Virus record (IMG/VR): IMGVR_UViG_3300009082_000024
Coordinates: 1 to 51,309 of that record
Length of the DNA: 51,309 bases
Strand: one strand, 5' to 3'
Origin: a virus
The position numbers were made by a program, and so were the translations under genes. Of the stretch, positions 1 to 8,781 are shown piece after piece; position 1 is the first letter of the stretch, and every line of letters starts with the position of its first letter. The notes beneath the pieces are model-generated. The model had not been told where the DNA came from. It worked only from the letters and a program-made list of their open reading frames with translations, and ran no database searches.

Positions 1-40
1 CACCCGTGATAGATATTTCCCCCGATTTTGCTTTTAACTC

Positions 41-69
41 TTGACACCGCGGCAGATTAGTGCTATATG
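41..69 (+). promoter_or_regulatory. Sigma70-type promoter of the late (virion) operon
   Basis: A perfect -35 box TTGACA (41-46) is followed after exactly 17 bases by TATATG (64-69), four of six matches to the -10 consensus. Transcription would begin near position 76 and run into the terminase genes. No other good promoter precedes the long same-strand run of virion genes, so this is the likely late promoter. A host-type promoter fits the absence of a phage RNA polymerase. Confidence 0.65.
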
Positions 70-125
70 TAAGTCAAGCGAATTAAACTTGGTTAATTTT
101 TTATTTTTGGCCATTTTATTCGCTT

Positions 126-734
126 ATGAGACAAAAGTTAGAAGTTCTCCCAGAGAAATATCGTAAAGCTTTACAGCTTATAGAGGCGGGTAACCATTCG
201 TATAGAGAAGTGGCCCGCCTTTGTGGTATAGGGGAAGCTTCTTTTTACGATCTCGTTGAGGGAAAAGCCAAGAATAACGATAGAGTACAAGAGCTTTTCT
301 CGAAAGAACTCACCGAAATATCCCGCCGCCTCGATAAAGAAATCCGCGATCTAGTCAAAAACAACAAAAAATCCACGCAATATCTCATCAACAACTGGCT
401 TGCTGACCAGAAGCATAAGAAAAAAGTTGACACAAAGATGATGTCAACGCTAGTCAGCGTTGCCAACGCTCTGTCTAAATCAACGCCCAACGTAGAAATA
501 GGCAGCTTTACGTATCAAAAAGGCTTGAGTCCAGAGGATATTTATGCAGAATTTAAACGACTTAGCGGACTTGCATCTCAGCGAAAGCCAGTTTCAGGCT
601 CTGCCCCGCGAAGAACAAGAGAAATACTTATGGCTTCTCGACCAGGAATTGCAGCTGAGGAAGAGCCAAAAGATTCTCTTTTACGAGCCGAACCCGAAAC
701 TGAAGAGCTTTCACCTGAGCGCGAGCCAGATTAG
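126..734 (+). CDS. Small terminase subunit (probable)
   Basis: A 202-residue protein just upstream of the large terminase. Residues about 15-45 form a helix-turn-helix (EAGNHSYREVARLCGIG), followed by a charged helical stretch and an acidic tail. Small terminases bind the packaging site through such an HTH and hand DNA to the large subunit. Position and fold support the call; there is no family-specific motif. No Shine-Dalgarno sequence is visible before the ATG. The last 64 codons overlap the large-terminase gene in another frame, so the acidic tail may be partly dictated by dual coding. Confidence 0.65.
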   Translation: MRQKLEVLPEKYRKALQLIEAGNHSYREVARLCGIGEASFYDLVEGKAKNNDRVQELFSKELTEISRRLDKEIRDLVKNNKKSTQYLINNWLADQKHKKKVDTKMMSTLVSVANALSKSTPNVEIGSFTYQKGLSPEDIYAEFKRLSGLASQRKPVSGSAPRRTREILMASRPGIAAEEEPKDSLLRAEPETEELSPEREPD

Positions 735-2067
735 GGCTATTTTCGGCGGTAACAGGTCTGGGAAGACTACTGCTGGCGGCATGGAGTTCCTGTTTCATAT
801 CACAGGAGCCTACCCAGATTGGTATCCCAAGGAGGCCCGCTACGCATATCCGATTAAAGGCAGGATAGTGGCTACTGACTACGGCAAGGGCGTAGGCGAG
901 GTTATCATCCCCTTTCTCGAAGAATGGCTCGATAATAGCCTTATACAGCGAAAACAGCGTAATGCGCTGGGTATCCCGATAAAGTGGTATATGAAGAACG
1001 GTTCAGTTTTCGATATTTTGACGTATGAGCAGGCAGTTGAATCATTCGAGGGCTGGAAAGGTCATGTGGCGTGGTTTGATGAACCGCCTCCGAGAGACAG
1101 ATATATTGCCACGTTACGTGGATTAGTAGACTATAAGGGGAGAGCATGGCTTACACTCACGCCGCTGACCCAGCCCTGGATATATGACGAAATATATACC
1201 TCATCCGACAACAAGAGAATAAGCGTTGTCACTACAGATATCAGAGATAATCCCCATCTTACTGAAGAAGCTATCAGAGATTTTGAAGTAAACCTCACCG
1301 AAGAAGAGAAAGAAGCACGCTTACACGGCCGTTTCCTTCACCTCACTGGGCTTGTTTATAAAGAGTTTGATCCGAACATACACATTTGCGAGGCTGTTAC
1401 TATCAAGCCATCATGGAGCCGTTACATGGCTATAGACCCTCATGAAAGGATGCCCACTGCCGTATTATGGCTGGCCGTTGATAACCACGATAATCATTGG
1501 ATCTATGATGAACTTTGGCTCAAGGATATGGATATCGAGCCGATCGCGCATGCCATCAATGTACAAGAGGGTGACCTGAAGGCAAACATCAGACTTATCG
1601 ACCCCCACAACGACAAAGACCCAGGCACTTTTGCTTCCATGAACATCAGAAAAGAACTGATGAAATATGGAATATATTGCGAAAGAGCTAACAGCGACCC
1701 GCAATTGGGGAAGTCTCGGATACGTTCAGCCTTAAAGCCACGGTATTCCCCTCTTGTAAAGACAGAGATCCCTCAGTTGCGGGTTTCCCGCCACTGTACG
1801 CAGACTATTTATGAGTTCCAGCATTACATCTGGGATAATTACAGGCGTAATAAAGATGAGTACGGCCTTAAAGAACAGGTCAAAAAGAAGAACGATCATT
1901 TTATGGATTGTCTGCGTTATATCTATAATCACGCTCCGCGGTATGTCGTGAGGGAAGAAGATGAAGGTGGAGATGTCCAATATGCTGGAGAATATACGAA
2001 GTATCCAGTGAGCAAACCATCGGCAGGTTCTTATTATACGCTTACTGAAAGAGCAGGTAATTTTTGA
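544..2067 (+). CDS. Terminase large subunit (packaging ATPase/nuclease)
   Basis: A 507-residue motor of DNA packaging. Walker A is GGNRSGKTT at residues 68-76, Walker B is the acidic pair in WFDEP near residue 178, and an RNase H-like nuclease domain shows AIDPH near 297 and DHFMDCLRY near 452. ATG 544 has an AGAGGA ribosome site six bases upstream, and the residues before Walker A look like normal terminase N-terminus, so this start is preferred despite a 191-base overlap with the small subunit gene. It would dock on the portal and cut concatemeric DNA. Confidence 0.95.
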   Translation: MQNLNDLADLHLSESQFQALPREEQEKYLWLLDQELQLRKSQKILFYEPNPKLKSFHLSASQIRAIFGGNRSGKTTAGGMEFLFHITGAYPDWYPKEARYAYPIKGRIVATDYGKGVGEVIIPFLEEWLDNSLIQRKQRNALGIPIKWYMKNGSVFDILTYEQAVESFEGWKGHVAWFDEPPPRDRYIATLRGLVDYKGRAWLTLTPLTQPWIYDEIYTSSDNKRISVVTTDIRDNPHLTEEAIRDFEVNLTEEEKEARLHGRFLHLTGLVYKEFDPNIHICEAVTIKPSWSRYMAIDPHERMPTAVLWLAVDNHDNHWIYDELWLKDMDIEPIAHAINVQEGDLKANIRLIDPHNDKDPGTFASMNIRKELMKYGIYCERANSDPQLGKSRIRSALKPRYSPLVKTEIPQLRVSRHCTQTIYEFQHYIWDNYRRNKDEYGLKEQVKKKNDHFMDCLRYIYNHAPRYVVREEDEGGDVQYAGEYTKYPVSKPSAGSYYTLTERAGNF

Positions 2068-2330
2068 AAGATATTTTATTTGTAATAATAATGTTAGCTC
2101 CTATGGTAGCGGCAGGAGCGTTTAAGATATGGCCTTTATTTTGGGTTCTTTTAATTTTTAATTGTATTTTTGGCGTGATTGAAGTTGTAAGCAAAAAGAT
2201 GACGGGTAAAACTGTCAGCCAATATTTTTGGGAATTTTCTAAACAGCATAAAATTAAAGCTATTATAATGTTGGTGTCAATGGGATTAATGTGGACAGCG
2301 TTATTGATACATCTAGGGGGTAAATTTTGA
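2064..2330 (+). CDS. Small membrane protein
   Basis: An 88-residue protein with about three hydrophobic segments (residues 4-20, 24-42, 66-84) separated by a basic loop. It starts with TTG overlapping the terminase stop codon (TTGA), with AGCAGG upstream, which implies coupled translation. Function unknown. A holin-like role is possible from size and topology, but its place inside the packaging genes gives no support. Confidence 0.55.
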   Translation: MKDILFVIIMLAPMVAAGAFKIWPLFWVLLIFNCIFGVIEVVSKKMTGKTVSQYFWEFSKQHKIKAIIMLVSMGLMWTALLIHLGGKF

Positions 2331-2488
2331 TAAGTTCTCTTGTTGTAGATATGTTTACTGGATTGGTTACTTTCTTAAAAGCAGTTATAGAGCTTATTGT
2401 TCTTGTAGCTTTAATGATATTATTTTTTTTTGGTATGACGATCGTATATTCATTTTGTTTTTTTAAGAGGAGTGCGACAATCGGTTAA
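2327..2488 (+). CDS. Very small membrane protein
   Basis: A 53-residue reading frame that again starts with TTG overlapping the preceding stop (TTGA) and ends two bases before the next ATG. The middle (residues about 14-45) is strongly hydrophobic and ends in a basic stretch with KRS. The repeated TTGA junction shared with its upstream neighbour supports a real coupled gene. Function unknown. Confidence 0.45.
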   Translation: MISSLVVDMFTGLVTFLKAVIELIVLVALMILFFFGMTIVYSFCFFKRSATIG

Positions 2489-2489
2489 A

Positions 2490-2663
2490 ATGACAGTACA
2501 AGAGATCTATGCACAGTTGATTTCAGAAGGCAAACCGCCGAAAGAAGCGGCTAAGATAGCGCAGGAAAAGACTGGTATGTCAGTGGTCACTGGCAGGCCC
2601 ATCAATAGAGATTTGCCTTATAAGGTCAGATACACTGGCCAGTATGGGGATAGCAATGGATAA
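2490..2663 (+). CDS. Small unrecognised protein before the portal
   Basis: A 57-residue soluble protein starting MTVQEIYAQLISEG, with a helical N-terminal half. The ATG at 2490 is chosen; an in-frame GTG at 2472 would add six residues but sits inside the AAGAGGAG ribosome site. The frame ends eight bases inside the portal gene, so translation is probably coupled to it. Function unknown. Confidence 0.55.
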   Translation: MTVQEIYAQLISEGKPPKEAAKIAQEKTGMSVVTGRPINRDLPYKVRYTGQYGDSNG

Positions 2664-4422
2664 AAATAAAAAGTGTGTTGATTTCATCACAGAAGAATTC
2701 TTAAGATATGAAAAGGGCTGCAAGGATCGCTTTGATCAATGTAAAGAGATCTATGATTACTGGTGCAATAAACCTTTTAAGCGCGATTGGGATTGGCAAA
2801 ATGCTGTCCATGTCCCTGTGACTTTGGAAGGTGAGCAGACAGTAACTCCTAAACTTCATTCAGCGTTGTTCCCTAATGACGCTCCGTTTGAAGTTCTCAC
2901 ATTTGACCCAGCTACTCCTGACCAGGGTATTTCCATCAAGGGATTGATAGAACAGAAGTTCAGGCAGGCTAATGTCACTGTCGAATCGTTGCGGGCTTTG
3001 ACGCAATGTACTTTATTCGGCACTGGATATGTTGATGCTTCGTGGCTAGTAGAAAGAGGTTGGCAGATAGATCCTACTACTGGTGAGCGTTATGAGGCAA
3101 TTACTGCTAATAGGCCAGATTGCAAGACTGTAAGTTTTTTTGAAATATATCCTCACCCAGCAAAGATACACATGAGTGACGGCCTGCCTTTAATACGCAG
3201 GCAGTTTTGTGATGCTGATTATCTCAAGAGGCTCTCTCTTAACCCGCGCTATAATTTTACTAATCTTCAGGAGGCTCTTGATTCTAAGCCGATAGTTTCT
3301 AATACGAGTATTATTCTCGATTCTAACGGCAAGGCGATGGATCTTAAAGATAAAGAAAAATATGAGCTGCTTGCTTACTGGGGGAATTATGAATACGAGA
3401 GTGATAAGCCTAACGCGAAATCTAAAATAATCCCTCATTGGATAATAGTCGTGAATAGGAGTGTGCTTGCAAGAAAGATGCCTAATCCTTACAACCATCA
3501 GCTTCCTCCGCTTTGCAAGTTGACTTTGTTTGATGATCCAAATCCTTCTTGGTTTGGTATAGGCATAGGGACGATAGGAAAACCGACCCAAGAAAGAATA
3601 AACAAAATAGTCAACCAAAGATTGGATAACGTTGATCTTGTTTTGAACAAACAGGGATTTTATAATGGCGGCGATCTTCTTATCAATACAAAAAAACTTC
3701 AGATAAGCAAGCCTGGGCAGTGGCATAAAGTCTCTGATACGAGCACTTCGATACGCTGGATGGATATTCCAGATGTCACCACATCTTCTTACAAAGAAGA
3801 AGAAATAGCGAAGCAGGATTTTAGAGAATCTACTGGTGCCGTGGTGCAGTTGATGCCTACTGAAGAAGGTCAGCATCGCACTGCGATGGGAATAAATCTT
3901 TTGCAGAGCGCAGCAGGAGTAAGATTCAAACCAGTGCTCAAGAAGCTTGAGACTGATTTTATATCCCATATGGCTTACTTGTATCTCTCTATGTTGCAAC
4001 AGTTTATGATAATTCCAGAATGGATCATGATCACGGGAGCTAACGGGACACAACAGCCAGTGCAAGTACGTCCAGAAATAATCCAGGCGAGAGTACAATT
4101 TATTCCTACTGGTGTTTCTGAGACAGTGAATAAAGAATTGCAGATAGGACAATTGTTAAGATATAAAGAGCTGACTGTTAATGATCCGACAGTGAACAGA
4201 GTAGAGATAAACAGAAGGATCGGGGAACTTATGGGCTTTAAGGATATACATAAATTGTTAAGTCCTCCGCAGCCTACTATCGTAAAACCAGGAGGGCTTG
4301 ATCCTATGCAGCAGGACAAGATCAGGCAGCGTTTAGCTGAAGGAGCTACGCCAGACCAGATCAAGTTAGAAATGCTTGGGCCGCCGCCTGCTGAAGAAGC
4401 TATGGCAGGAGGTCAAGGATGA
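2656..4422 (+). CDS. Portal (head-to-tail connector) protein
   Basis: A 588-residue portal, the dodecameric ring at the unique capsid vertex through which DNA passes. The N-terminal half carries a segment typical of podovirus connectors (LHSALFPNDAPFEVL, near residues 72-86), followed by long helices and a Gln-rich segment around residue 395 (MPTEEGQHRTAMG). The C-terminus is Pro/Gly-rich. ATG 2656 is preferred because GGGG lies six bases upstream; ATG 2644 would add four residues. The next gene overlaps the stop by four bases. Confidence 0.9.
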   Translation: MDKNKKCVDFITEEFLRYEKGCKDRFDQCKEIYDYWCNKPFKRDWDWQNAVHVPVTLEGEQTVTPKLHSALFPNDAPFEVLTFDPATPDQGISIKGLIEQKFRQANVTVESLRALTQCTLFGTGYVDASWLVERGWQIDPTTGERYEAITANRPDCKTVSFFEIYPHPAKIHMSDGLPLIRRQFCDADYLKRLSLNPRYNFTNLQEALDSKPIVSNTSIILDSNGKAMDLKDKEKYELLAYWGNYEYESDKPNAKSKIIPHWIIVVNRSVLARKMPNPYNHQLPPLCKLTLFDDPNPSWFGIGIGTIGKPTQERINKIVNQRLDNVDLVLNKQGFYNGGDLLINTKKLQISKPGQWHKVSDTSTSIRWMDIPDVTTSSYKEEEIAKQDFRESTGAVVQLMPTEEGQHRTAMGINLLQSAAGVRFKPVLKKLETDFISHMAYLYLSMLQQFMIIPEWIMITGANGTQQPVQVRPEIIQARVQFIPTGVSETVNKELQIGQLLRYKELTVNDPTVNRVEINRRIGELMGFKDIHKLLSPPQPTIVKPGGLDPMQQDKIRQRLAEGATPDQIKLEMLGPPPAEEAMAGGQG

Positions 4423-4622
4423 TGAATGTTGAACAGGCAAAAGAGATACATTCTTCCGTGTTGTGGGAACGTATATGCGCGGAAGTTGATAATCGAATAA
4501 AGGGACTGGAGCTGCGCTTGAGAAGTTGTGCTGTGAGTGATCTTGAAAAGATACAACTTGAAATACAGCTCTGGGAAAAAGTAAAGAGACTTCCTCTCGA
4601 TGTTATCGAACGGGAGGAATAA
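4419..4622 (+). CDS. Small helical protein downstream of portal
   Basis: A 67-residue, charged and almost wholly helical protein starting at ATGATG that overlaps the portal stop, with AGGAGG a few bases upstream. Heptad-like leucines through residues 28-62 suggest a coiled coil. Such small helical genes between portal and scaffold are common in podoviruses, but I recognise no family. Confidence 0.6.
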   Translation: MMNVEQAKEIHSSVLWERICAEVDNRIKGLELRLRSCAVSDLEKIQLEIQLWEKVKRLPLDVIEREE

Positions 4623-4679
4623 GGTTCCAGGGAACCTTTAAAAATCCCTGCTCGGTTTCGGGAATGACCGTATCATTCC
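4621..4679 (+). promoter_or_regulatory. Two hairpins in the portal-scaffold gap
   Basis: A perfect 8-bp inverted repeat with a 2-base loop (AAGGTTCC-AG-GGAACCTT, 4621-4638) sits on the stop codon of the preceding gene. It is followed by a second, GGAATGA-CCGTA-TCATTCC (4661-4679), a few bases before the scaffold ribosome site. Neither is followed by a clear T-run, so partial termination, RNA processing or messenger stabilisation is more likely than full termination. Confidence 0.5.
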
Positions 4680-4692
4680 TGTTAGGAGAAAT

Positions 4693-5484
4693 ATGCCAGA
4701 TCCAAAAACTCCAGCGGAGAATCAACAGCAGGCACCCGCTCCTGCATCGGCGAAAGATCCACAGGCGGCGTCTAAGCCGAACGTTCCAGCCCCTGCGTCG
4801 CAGACACCAGCTGCGCAAACTCCTGGTGCATCGCCAGCCCCAGCGCAAGAGGGGACACAAGTACCCATTTCAGCGTTACATGAGGAGAGGGAAAAACGTC
4901 AGCAGATGCAAGCGCAGTTAGAGGCTTTGAAAAAAGTCATGGCTAACAACATGCTTTTTGATGCTGAAGGAAATCCCGTGATGCAGCAACCAGCTGCTCC
5001 TGCTCCTCAAAACAACTATCAGCAAGAGTTAGAAAAACTCTGGGAAACAGATCCTCGTCGTGCCGTACAGACTGAAATATATGCTGCTATGTCATGGAGA
5101 GATAGGCTTGACGCTAATGTTGAGAGGCAGGCAAATGATGCTTCTGCCAAGTATCCTGATTTTAATTCTATACGTTCTGATGTGATGAACTATATACGAA
5201 CTATGCCTTTAGAACAAAGAGACAAACCTGGAATGGTTGATGCTGCATATTACTTTGTCCGCGGGCAGAGAGTAGATAATATCATCGCTCAGAAACAAAA
5301 AGAATTAGAAGCTGAATATTTAAGAAAATTTCAGGCAGGAGAACTTGCTTCGAATCTTCCAGCAGGGTCTATGTCTACTCCTCCTGCTCCTCAAGGGGCG
5401 ATAGTGCTCACTGAGGATCAGAAAAAAGCAGCGGCAGCTATGAGGGTCACTGAGGCTGAGTACGCTAAATGGATAAAGGTGTAA
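4693..5484 (+). CDS. Capsid scaffolding protein (probable)
   Basis: A 263-residue protein with a Pro/Ala/Gln-rich N-terminal 60 residues, then VPISALHEEREKRQQ leading into a coiled coil, and a C-terminal helix LTEDQKKAAAAMRVTEAEY. This disordered-plus-coil layout, just before the capsid gene, is typical of phage scaffolding proteins, which template procapsid assembly and then leave. Residues about 112-133 (EKLWETDPRRAVQTEI) closely match a segment of the 40756-41361 protein, far away in the replication region. Confidence 0.75.
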   Translation: MPDPKTPAENQQQAPAPASAKDPQAASKPNVPAPASQTPAAQTPGASPAPAQEGTQVPISALHEEREKRQQMQAQLEALKKVMANNMLFDAEGNPVMQQPAAPAPQNNYQQELEKLWETDPRRAVQTEIYAAMSWRDRLDANVERQANDASAKYPDFNSIRSDVMNYIRTMPLEQRDKPGMVDAAYYFVRGQRVDNIIAQKQKELEAEYLRKFQAGELASNLPAGSMSTPPAPQGAIVLTEDQKKAAAAMRVTEAEYAKWIKV

Positions 5485-5485
5485 C

Positions 5486-5731
5486 ATGGGAATATTTAAT
5501 AAAAATAATAATCCAGGTGCGTATAGGGGTACTCTAAAGTGCCCTGTTTGCGAGAGTCAGGCAATACGTTATGTTGAAAACGTTACTGCCCATAGACTGC
5601 GGTACCGCTGCCGTAAGTGTGGACTGACTTTTCAGTATGACATATCTGGCACTCTCAATCATCCGTATGCAGCCTTCAAAAAAGCGAAATGGCAGCAGAT
5701 CGTAGAGTCTTCTGCTTATAGGGAGAAATAA
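5486..5731 (+). CDS. Zinc-ribbon protein
   Basis: An 81-residue protein with CPVC near residue 18 and CRKC near residue 41, the four-cysteine knuckle pair of a zinc ribbon, followed by a short hydrophobic and basic tail. It lies one base after the scaffold gene. Zinc ribbons in this genome are many; this one sits in the head module and may be a minor virion or assembly factor. Function unknown. Confidence 0.6.
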   Translation: MGIFNKNNNPGAYRGTLKCPVCESQAIRYVENVTAHRLRYRCRKCGLTFQYDISGTLNHPYAAFKKAKWQQIVESSAYREK

Positions 5732-5743
5732 AAAAGGAGAATT

Positions 5744-6547
5744 ATGAAGTGGAGTTATGACATTGCAGAATCTGAAATTATCGTGCGCGATGTTCCTGCG
5801 TATGATGCGGCAACAATCGTTCAAGGTGAACTTTTAATGAAAGGTACTACAGACCCCGATTCAGCTAATGATGAAGCTATTAGCTTTGTTACGGCTTATG
5901 ACGCTGTAGCAGCTAATCAGGCTATCGATGCGTTGGGGATTTCTTTAGAGACAGCTACTACGAGCTCATCTCCCAGTATTGCAAGCGCTTATTCAACGAC
6001 CACAGGCCCTTGCTACGTGAAAGCTATTATCAACCCTTCAGCTGTGTACATGGTTGAACAAGCTCTTGATGCCGCTAATGACGTGGCTATTACATCGACA
6101 GCAGGCACGACTCTTACAGTAGCAGCATTGCAAGATGACATCGATGGTTGCTTTGTTTACTTTCCGTTAAGTGCGACTGGGGTTAAAGGTTCATTTAGGC
6201 TGCTTACCGCTTCTGCGGCAGGCTCAGCTACAATGGATTCAGCTTTAACTGTTAATGGTACGGCTGCGGATACAGTAGTATTGATTTCTGCTCCTAACAA
6301 GTACAGCTTGCCTCTTACCGCTGATTCTTTAAAAGTAAGTTCTGGAGACTGCCAAGCGACCTACAATGCAGCAACTAATATTCGTATATTAGAAGCTATG
6401 ATTGACAGGGACGGCGGGATTGAGAATCTTATGCCTAAAGCTCACAACGGTTTGAACAACCTGCATTTGGTAAAGGGTGGGAATGGGCCAAAAATATTCT
6501 ATAAGATCATTCTTAAGGATCATATTTTTGGAACACAAGAGAGTTAA
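5744..6547 (+). CDS. Probable virion protein upstream of the capsid gene
   Basis: A 267-residue Ala/Thr/Ser-rich protein of predicted beta structure (for example TAGTTLTVAALQDDIDGCFVYF) with a more charged C-terminus. It has a GGAG ribosome site and lies directly between scaffold and major capsid, which suggests a head decoration, minor capsid or stabilising protein. No family motif recognised. Confidence 0.55.
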   Translation: MKWSYDIAESEIIVRDVPAYDAATIVQGELLMKGTTDPDSANDEAISFVTAYDAVAANQAIDALGISLETATTSSSPSIASAYSTTTGPCYVKAIINPSAVYMVEQALDAANDVAITSTAGTTLTVAALQDDIDGCFVYFPLSATGVKGSFRLLTASAAGSATMDSALTVNGTAADTVVLISAPNKYSLPLTADSLKVSSGDCQATYNAATNIRILEAMIDRDGGIENLMPKAHNGLNNLHLVKGGNGPKIFYKIILKDHIFGTQES

Positions 6548-6566
6548 TAATTAAAGGAGAACAGCT

Positions 6567-7463
6567 ATGGGTATAGTAACAAGCGAGGGCTTTGGATATT
6601 TACTCGATCCAGGCCTAAGAAAAATTTTTATGGATGAGTATGCATTGCCAGAGGGTCAGGTAGACAATTTGTTCGGCGTTGAAGCGTCAACAAAAGCTAC
6701 TGAGTATGACCTTTCTATCGGTGGTATTGGTGACTTGGAAGAATTCACAGGAACTATTCCTTATGATGATTTCAAGCAGCAATACAGGATCTCTTATACC
6801 CATAAAGAATGGGTGAAGGGTATGAAAGTCGAGAGGAAGCTTGTGGATGATGACCAATATTCAGTTATCAACAAGAGGCCTGCTCAACTTGCTCTAGTGG
6901 CCAAGAGGACTAAAGAGAAACATGGAGCAACAGTGTTCAATAATGCGTTTAACACCACTATTTTTGCTGGTGGAGATGGCTTAGCGCTTTGTGCTGCTGC
7001 CCATACTCGCGTGGGTACTGCTACGGTAGTAGGTAATGCTGGTTCAACCGCGCTTTCTCAAACGGCAGTAGAGGCGACTCGTTTGCTTATGAGACAGTTT
7101 ACGGATGAGACAGACAACCTTCTCACCGCGAAAGGAGACACTCTTATAGTTCCTCCAGCTTTGGAAGAGACAGCGTATGAGATCGTGAACACTATTCAGA
7201 AACTTGATTCAGCAGAGAACAACGTAAACTTCAGCAAAGGAAAATACAGAATAGTCGTTTGGGATTATCTGTCAGACAGCAACAACTGGTTCTTGATGGA
7301 TAGCCGTATGGCTAAGATGTATCTGAAGTGGTTCAATAGGATCCCTACTGAGTTTAACAAAGACAAAGACTTCGAGACATATGTTGCGAAGTGGAGCGTC
7401 TATACTCGGTACTCTTACGGTTTCTCTGACTGGACTTGGATCTACGGTCACAATGTAGCGTAA
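6567..7463 (+). CDS. Major capsid protein
   Basis: A 298-residue protein with features of the HK97-fold capsid family related to Mu gpT. It has an N-terminal arm, a P-domain-like segment (YTHKEWVKGMKVERKLVDDD), a central Ala-rich helix region, and a C-terminal aromatic tract (YSYGFSDWTWIYGHN). It follows the scaffold, has a strong AAAGGAG ribosome site, and is followed by a GC-rich hairpin, all usual for the most abundant virion protein. Confidence 0.8.
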   Translation: MGIVTSEGFGYLLDPGLRKIFMDEYALPEGQVDNLFGVEASTKATEYDLSIGGIGDLEEFTGTIPYDDFKQQYRISYTHKEWVKGMKVERKLVDDDQYSVINKRPAQLALVAKRTKEKHGATVFNNAFNTTIFAGGDGLALCAAAHTRVGTATVVGNAGSTALSQTAVEATRLLMRQFTDETDNLLTAKGDTLIVPPALEETAYEIVNTIQKLDSAENNVNFSKGKYRIVVWDYLSDSNNWFLMDSRMAKMYLKWFNRIPTEFNKDKDFETYVAKWSVYTRYSYGFSDWTWIYGHNVA

Positions 7464-7473
7464 AAGATTAGTG

Positions 7474-7500
7474 GGGGGGATCCGCGTAGCGGTTCCTCCC
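7474..7500 (+). terminator. GC-rich hairpin after the capsid gene
   Basis: A 12-bp stem (7474-7485 with 7489-7500, one G-T pair and one mismatch) around a GTA loop begins ten bases after the capsid stop. There is no T-run; the next gene's AAGGAGGG ribosome site follows. It probably protects the 3' end of capsid messenger or causes partial termination. Confidence 0.5.
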
Positions 7501-7522
7501 TGCTCTCTTAAGGAGGGTGCTA

Positions 7523-7981
7523 ATGGGTTACACAAGATTTTCAAAGGTAGTAGGTCAACAGGGAGTTTATGTTGGAGCAAAGGGTTCAGAGACTTTACTG
7601 GCTGATGCTAGCGGAAATATTTCTGTCGGCGGAACTTCCATAACAGCTGATGCCGCTGAATTAAATTACTTGGATGTTTCTGCTAATACAGAGACTATTG
7701 CTGCTGCGGGTGCTCTTTCGGGCACTGTTGGTTTGTCTCGGTTAGCTCTTGTCGGAGCTGGAGCTGTGACTTTAGCTGCTCCTGCTGCCACTATGACTGG
7801 TAAAATAAAGGTTATTGAAATGACTACCGACAATGGCGATGTTACTTTGTCTCTTGCCAATTGTGCTGGTGGAAGTGCGGTTACAACTTGCACATGGTCT
7901 GCCGTTGGTCAAGCATTAGTCCTTGTGGCTGGCCTGACAAAATGGAACGTGGTCAGTGAGGGTGGAGTCGCTTTAACATAA
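7523..7981 (+). CDS. Beta-rich virion protein
   Basis: A 152-residue protein with a segment common in phage fibres and decoration proteins (SITADAAELNYLDVSA, near residues 40-55), followed by repeated hydrophobic beta strands. ATG 7523 is chosen because AAGGAGGG lies five bases upstream; an in-frame GTG at 7517 overlaps that site. Its position directly after the major capsid gene suggests a head decoration or head fibre. Predicted role only. Confidence 0.6.
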   Translation: MGYTRFSKVVGQQGVYVGAKGSETLLADASGNISVGGTSITADAAELNYLDVSANTETIAAAGALSGTVGLSRLALVGAGAVTLAAPAATMTGKIKVIEMTTDNGDVTLSLANCAGGSAVTTCTWSAVGQALVLVAGLTKWNVVSEGGVALT

Positions 7982-7983
7982 GA

Positions 7984-8026
7984 GCGGGAAAAGGGTGGCT
8001 AAACCTTTCACCCCTTACCGCTTTTT
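7984..8026 (+). terminator. Rho-independent terminator
   Basis: A long stem pairing GCGG near 7984-7988 and AAGGGTG near 7991-7997 with CACCCCTT and ACCGC at 8009-8021, followed directly by TTTTT (8022-8026). It lies just after the 7523-7981 gene and before an AAGGAGG ribosome site, so partial read-through would lower expression of the downstream minor virion genes relative to capsid. Confidence 0.7.
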
Positions 8027-8041
8027 AAAAAGGAGGAAGGT

Positions 8042-8488
8042 ATGGTTCGAGGAAGTGGAAAGATGAAAGAGTTGCTAAGCGCGTCTGAGAAAGAAAATCT
8101 TTTAGACCAGAAGAAGGAGTTACAGGATACCTTGAAGGAAGCTGTCATTTACGGAAAAGGTACTGCTGCCGAGCAGATCAACCAAGCCACGGTGCAAAGG
8201 CAGATAGACAGTATAGACAAGGCTATCGCTGACAGGGAGCCTCCTAAGGTCAAAGGATCTCAGAAGGATGCTTTGGCCTCTGAAGTGGAAGCATTGGAGT
8301 CTGCAATACGCGAAGGTATGCCCACTCGTGATGAGATGAGATACCCTGCTAGGAATCCTGGAGCAGTTCGCAAGCATATGAATTGGTGCACGAAAAATGC
8401 CCAGAACATAGAACGGTATCGTTATCTTCAACGGGTGTTAAATCCTGAAGATCCTCGTTCCATTGAGAACTTAAGAAGGGAGAAGTAA
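8042..8488 (+). CDS. Coiled-coil protein in the head region
   Basis: A 148-residue, highly charged helical protein with coiled-coil character over residues 10-90, then a segment MPTRDEMRYPARNPGAVRKH and a final charged helix. It has a strong AAGGAGG ribosome site after a terminator. Position suggests a structural or assembly role; no family recognised. Confidence 0.55.
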   Translation: MVRGSGKMKELLSASEKENLLDQKKELQDTLKEAVIYGKGTAAEQINQATVQRQIDSIDKAIADREPPKVKGSQKDALASEVEALESAIREGMPTRDEMRYPARNPGAVRKHMNWCTKNAQNIERYRYLQRVLNPEDPRSIENLRREK

Positions 8489-8489
8489 T

Positions 8490-8780
8490 ATGGCTTTAGC
8501 CACAGTAACAAGCAATTCGTTTGGTTTGAGGGCTACTGGCGGAACTGATGCTACAACTATAACTACATTCAGGACAAGAACGTGTGCGTTTATTTTCATT
8601 GCTGGGGCAGCAGCTGACACCTGTGCTATCACTGATGCGAGAGGGAATGCGATTATGACACTCACAAGCCCTGGAGCTGCTGGTGATATACTGGAAGTAG
8701 ATTTACATGGTGTCCCTATAGAAGGCATTGGTATTACGCTTAGTAATGCTGCTGGTGTGCTTATAGTACTGGTTGATTAA
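8490..8780 (+). CDS. Small beta-rich virion protein
   Basis: A 96-residue protein rich in Thr, Ala and Val with alternating hydrophobic residues, beginning MALATVTSNSFGLRATGGTD, with almost no charged helix. It starts one base after the preceding stop, with GAAGGGAGAAG upstream. Probably a small decoration or tail-associated protein, inferred from composition and neighbours only. Confidence 0.55.
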   Translation: MALATVTSNSFGLRATGGTDATTITTFRTRTCAFIFIAGAAADTCAITDARGNAIMTLTSPGAAGDILEVDLHGVPIEGIGITLSNAAGVLIVLVD

Positions 8781-8781
8781 T

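Noticed and set aside
3190-4152. Long antisense frame (320 residues) opposite the portal gene
   Set aside because: No ribosome site, no family motif and biased composition; the portal on the plus strand explains the DNA.
4664-4921. Arg-rich plus-strand frame overlapping the scaffold start
   Set aside because: Shadow of the Pro/Ala/Gln-rich scaffold N-terminus in another frame.
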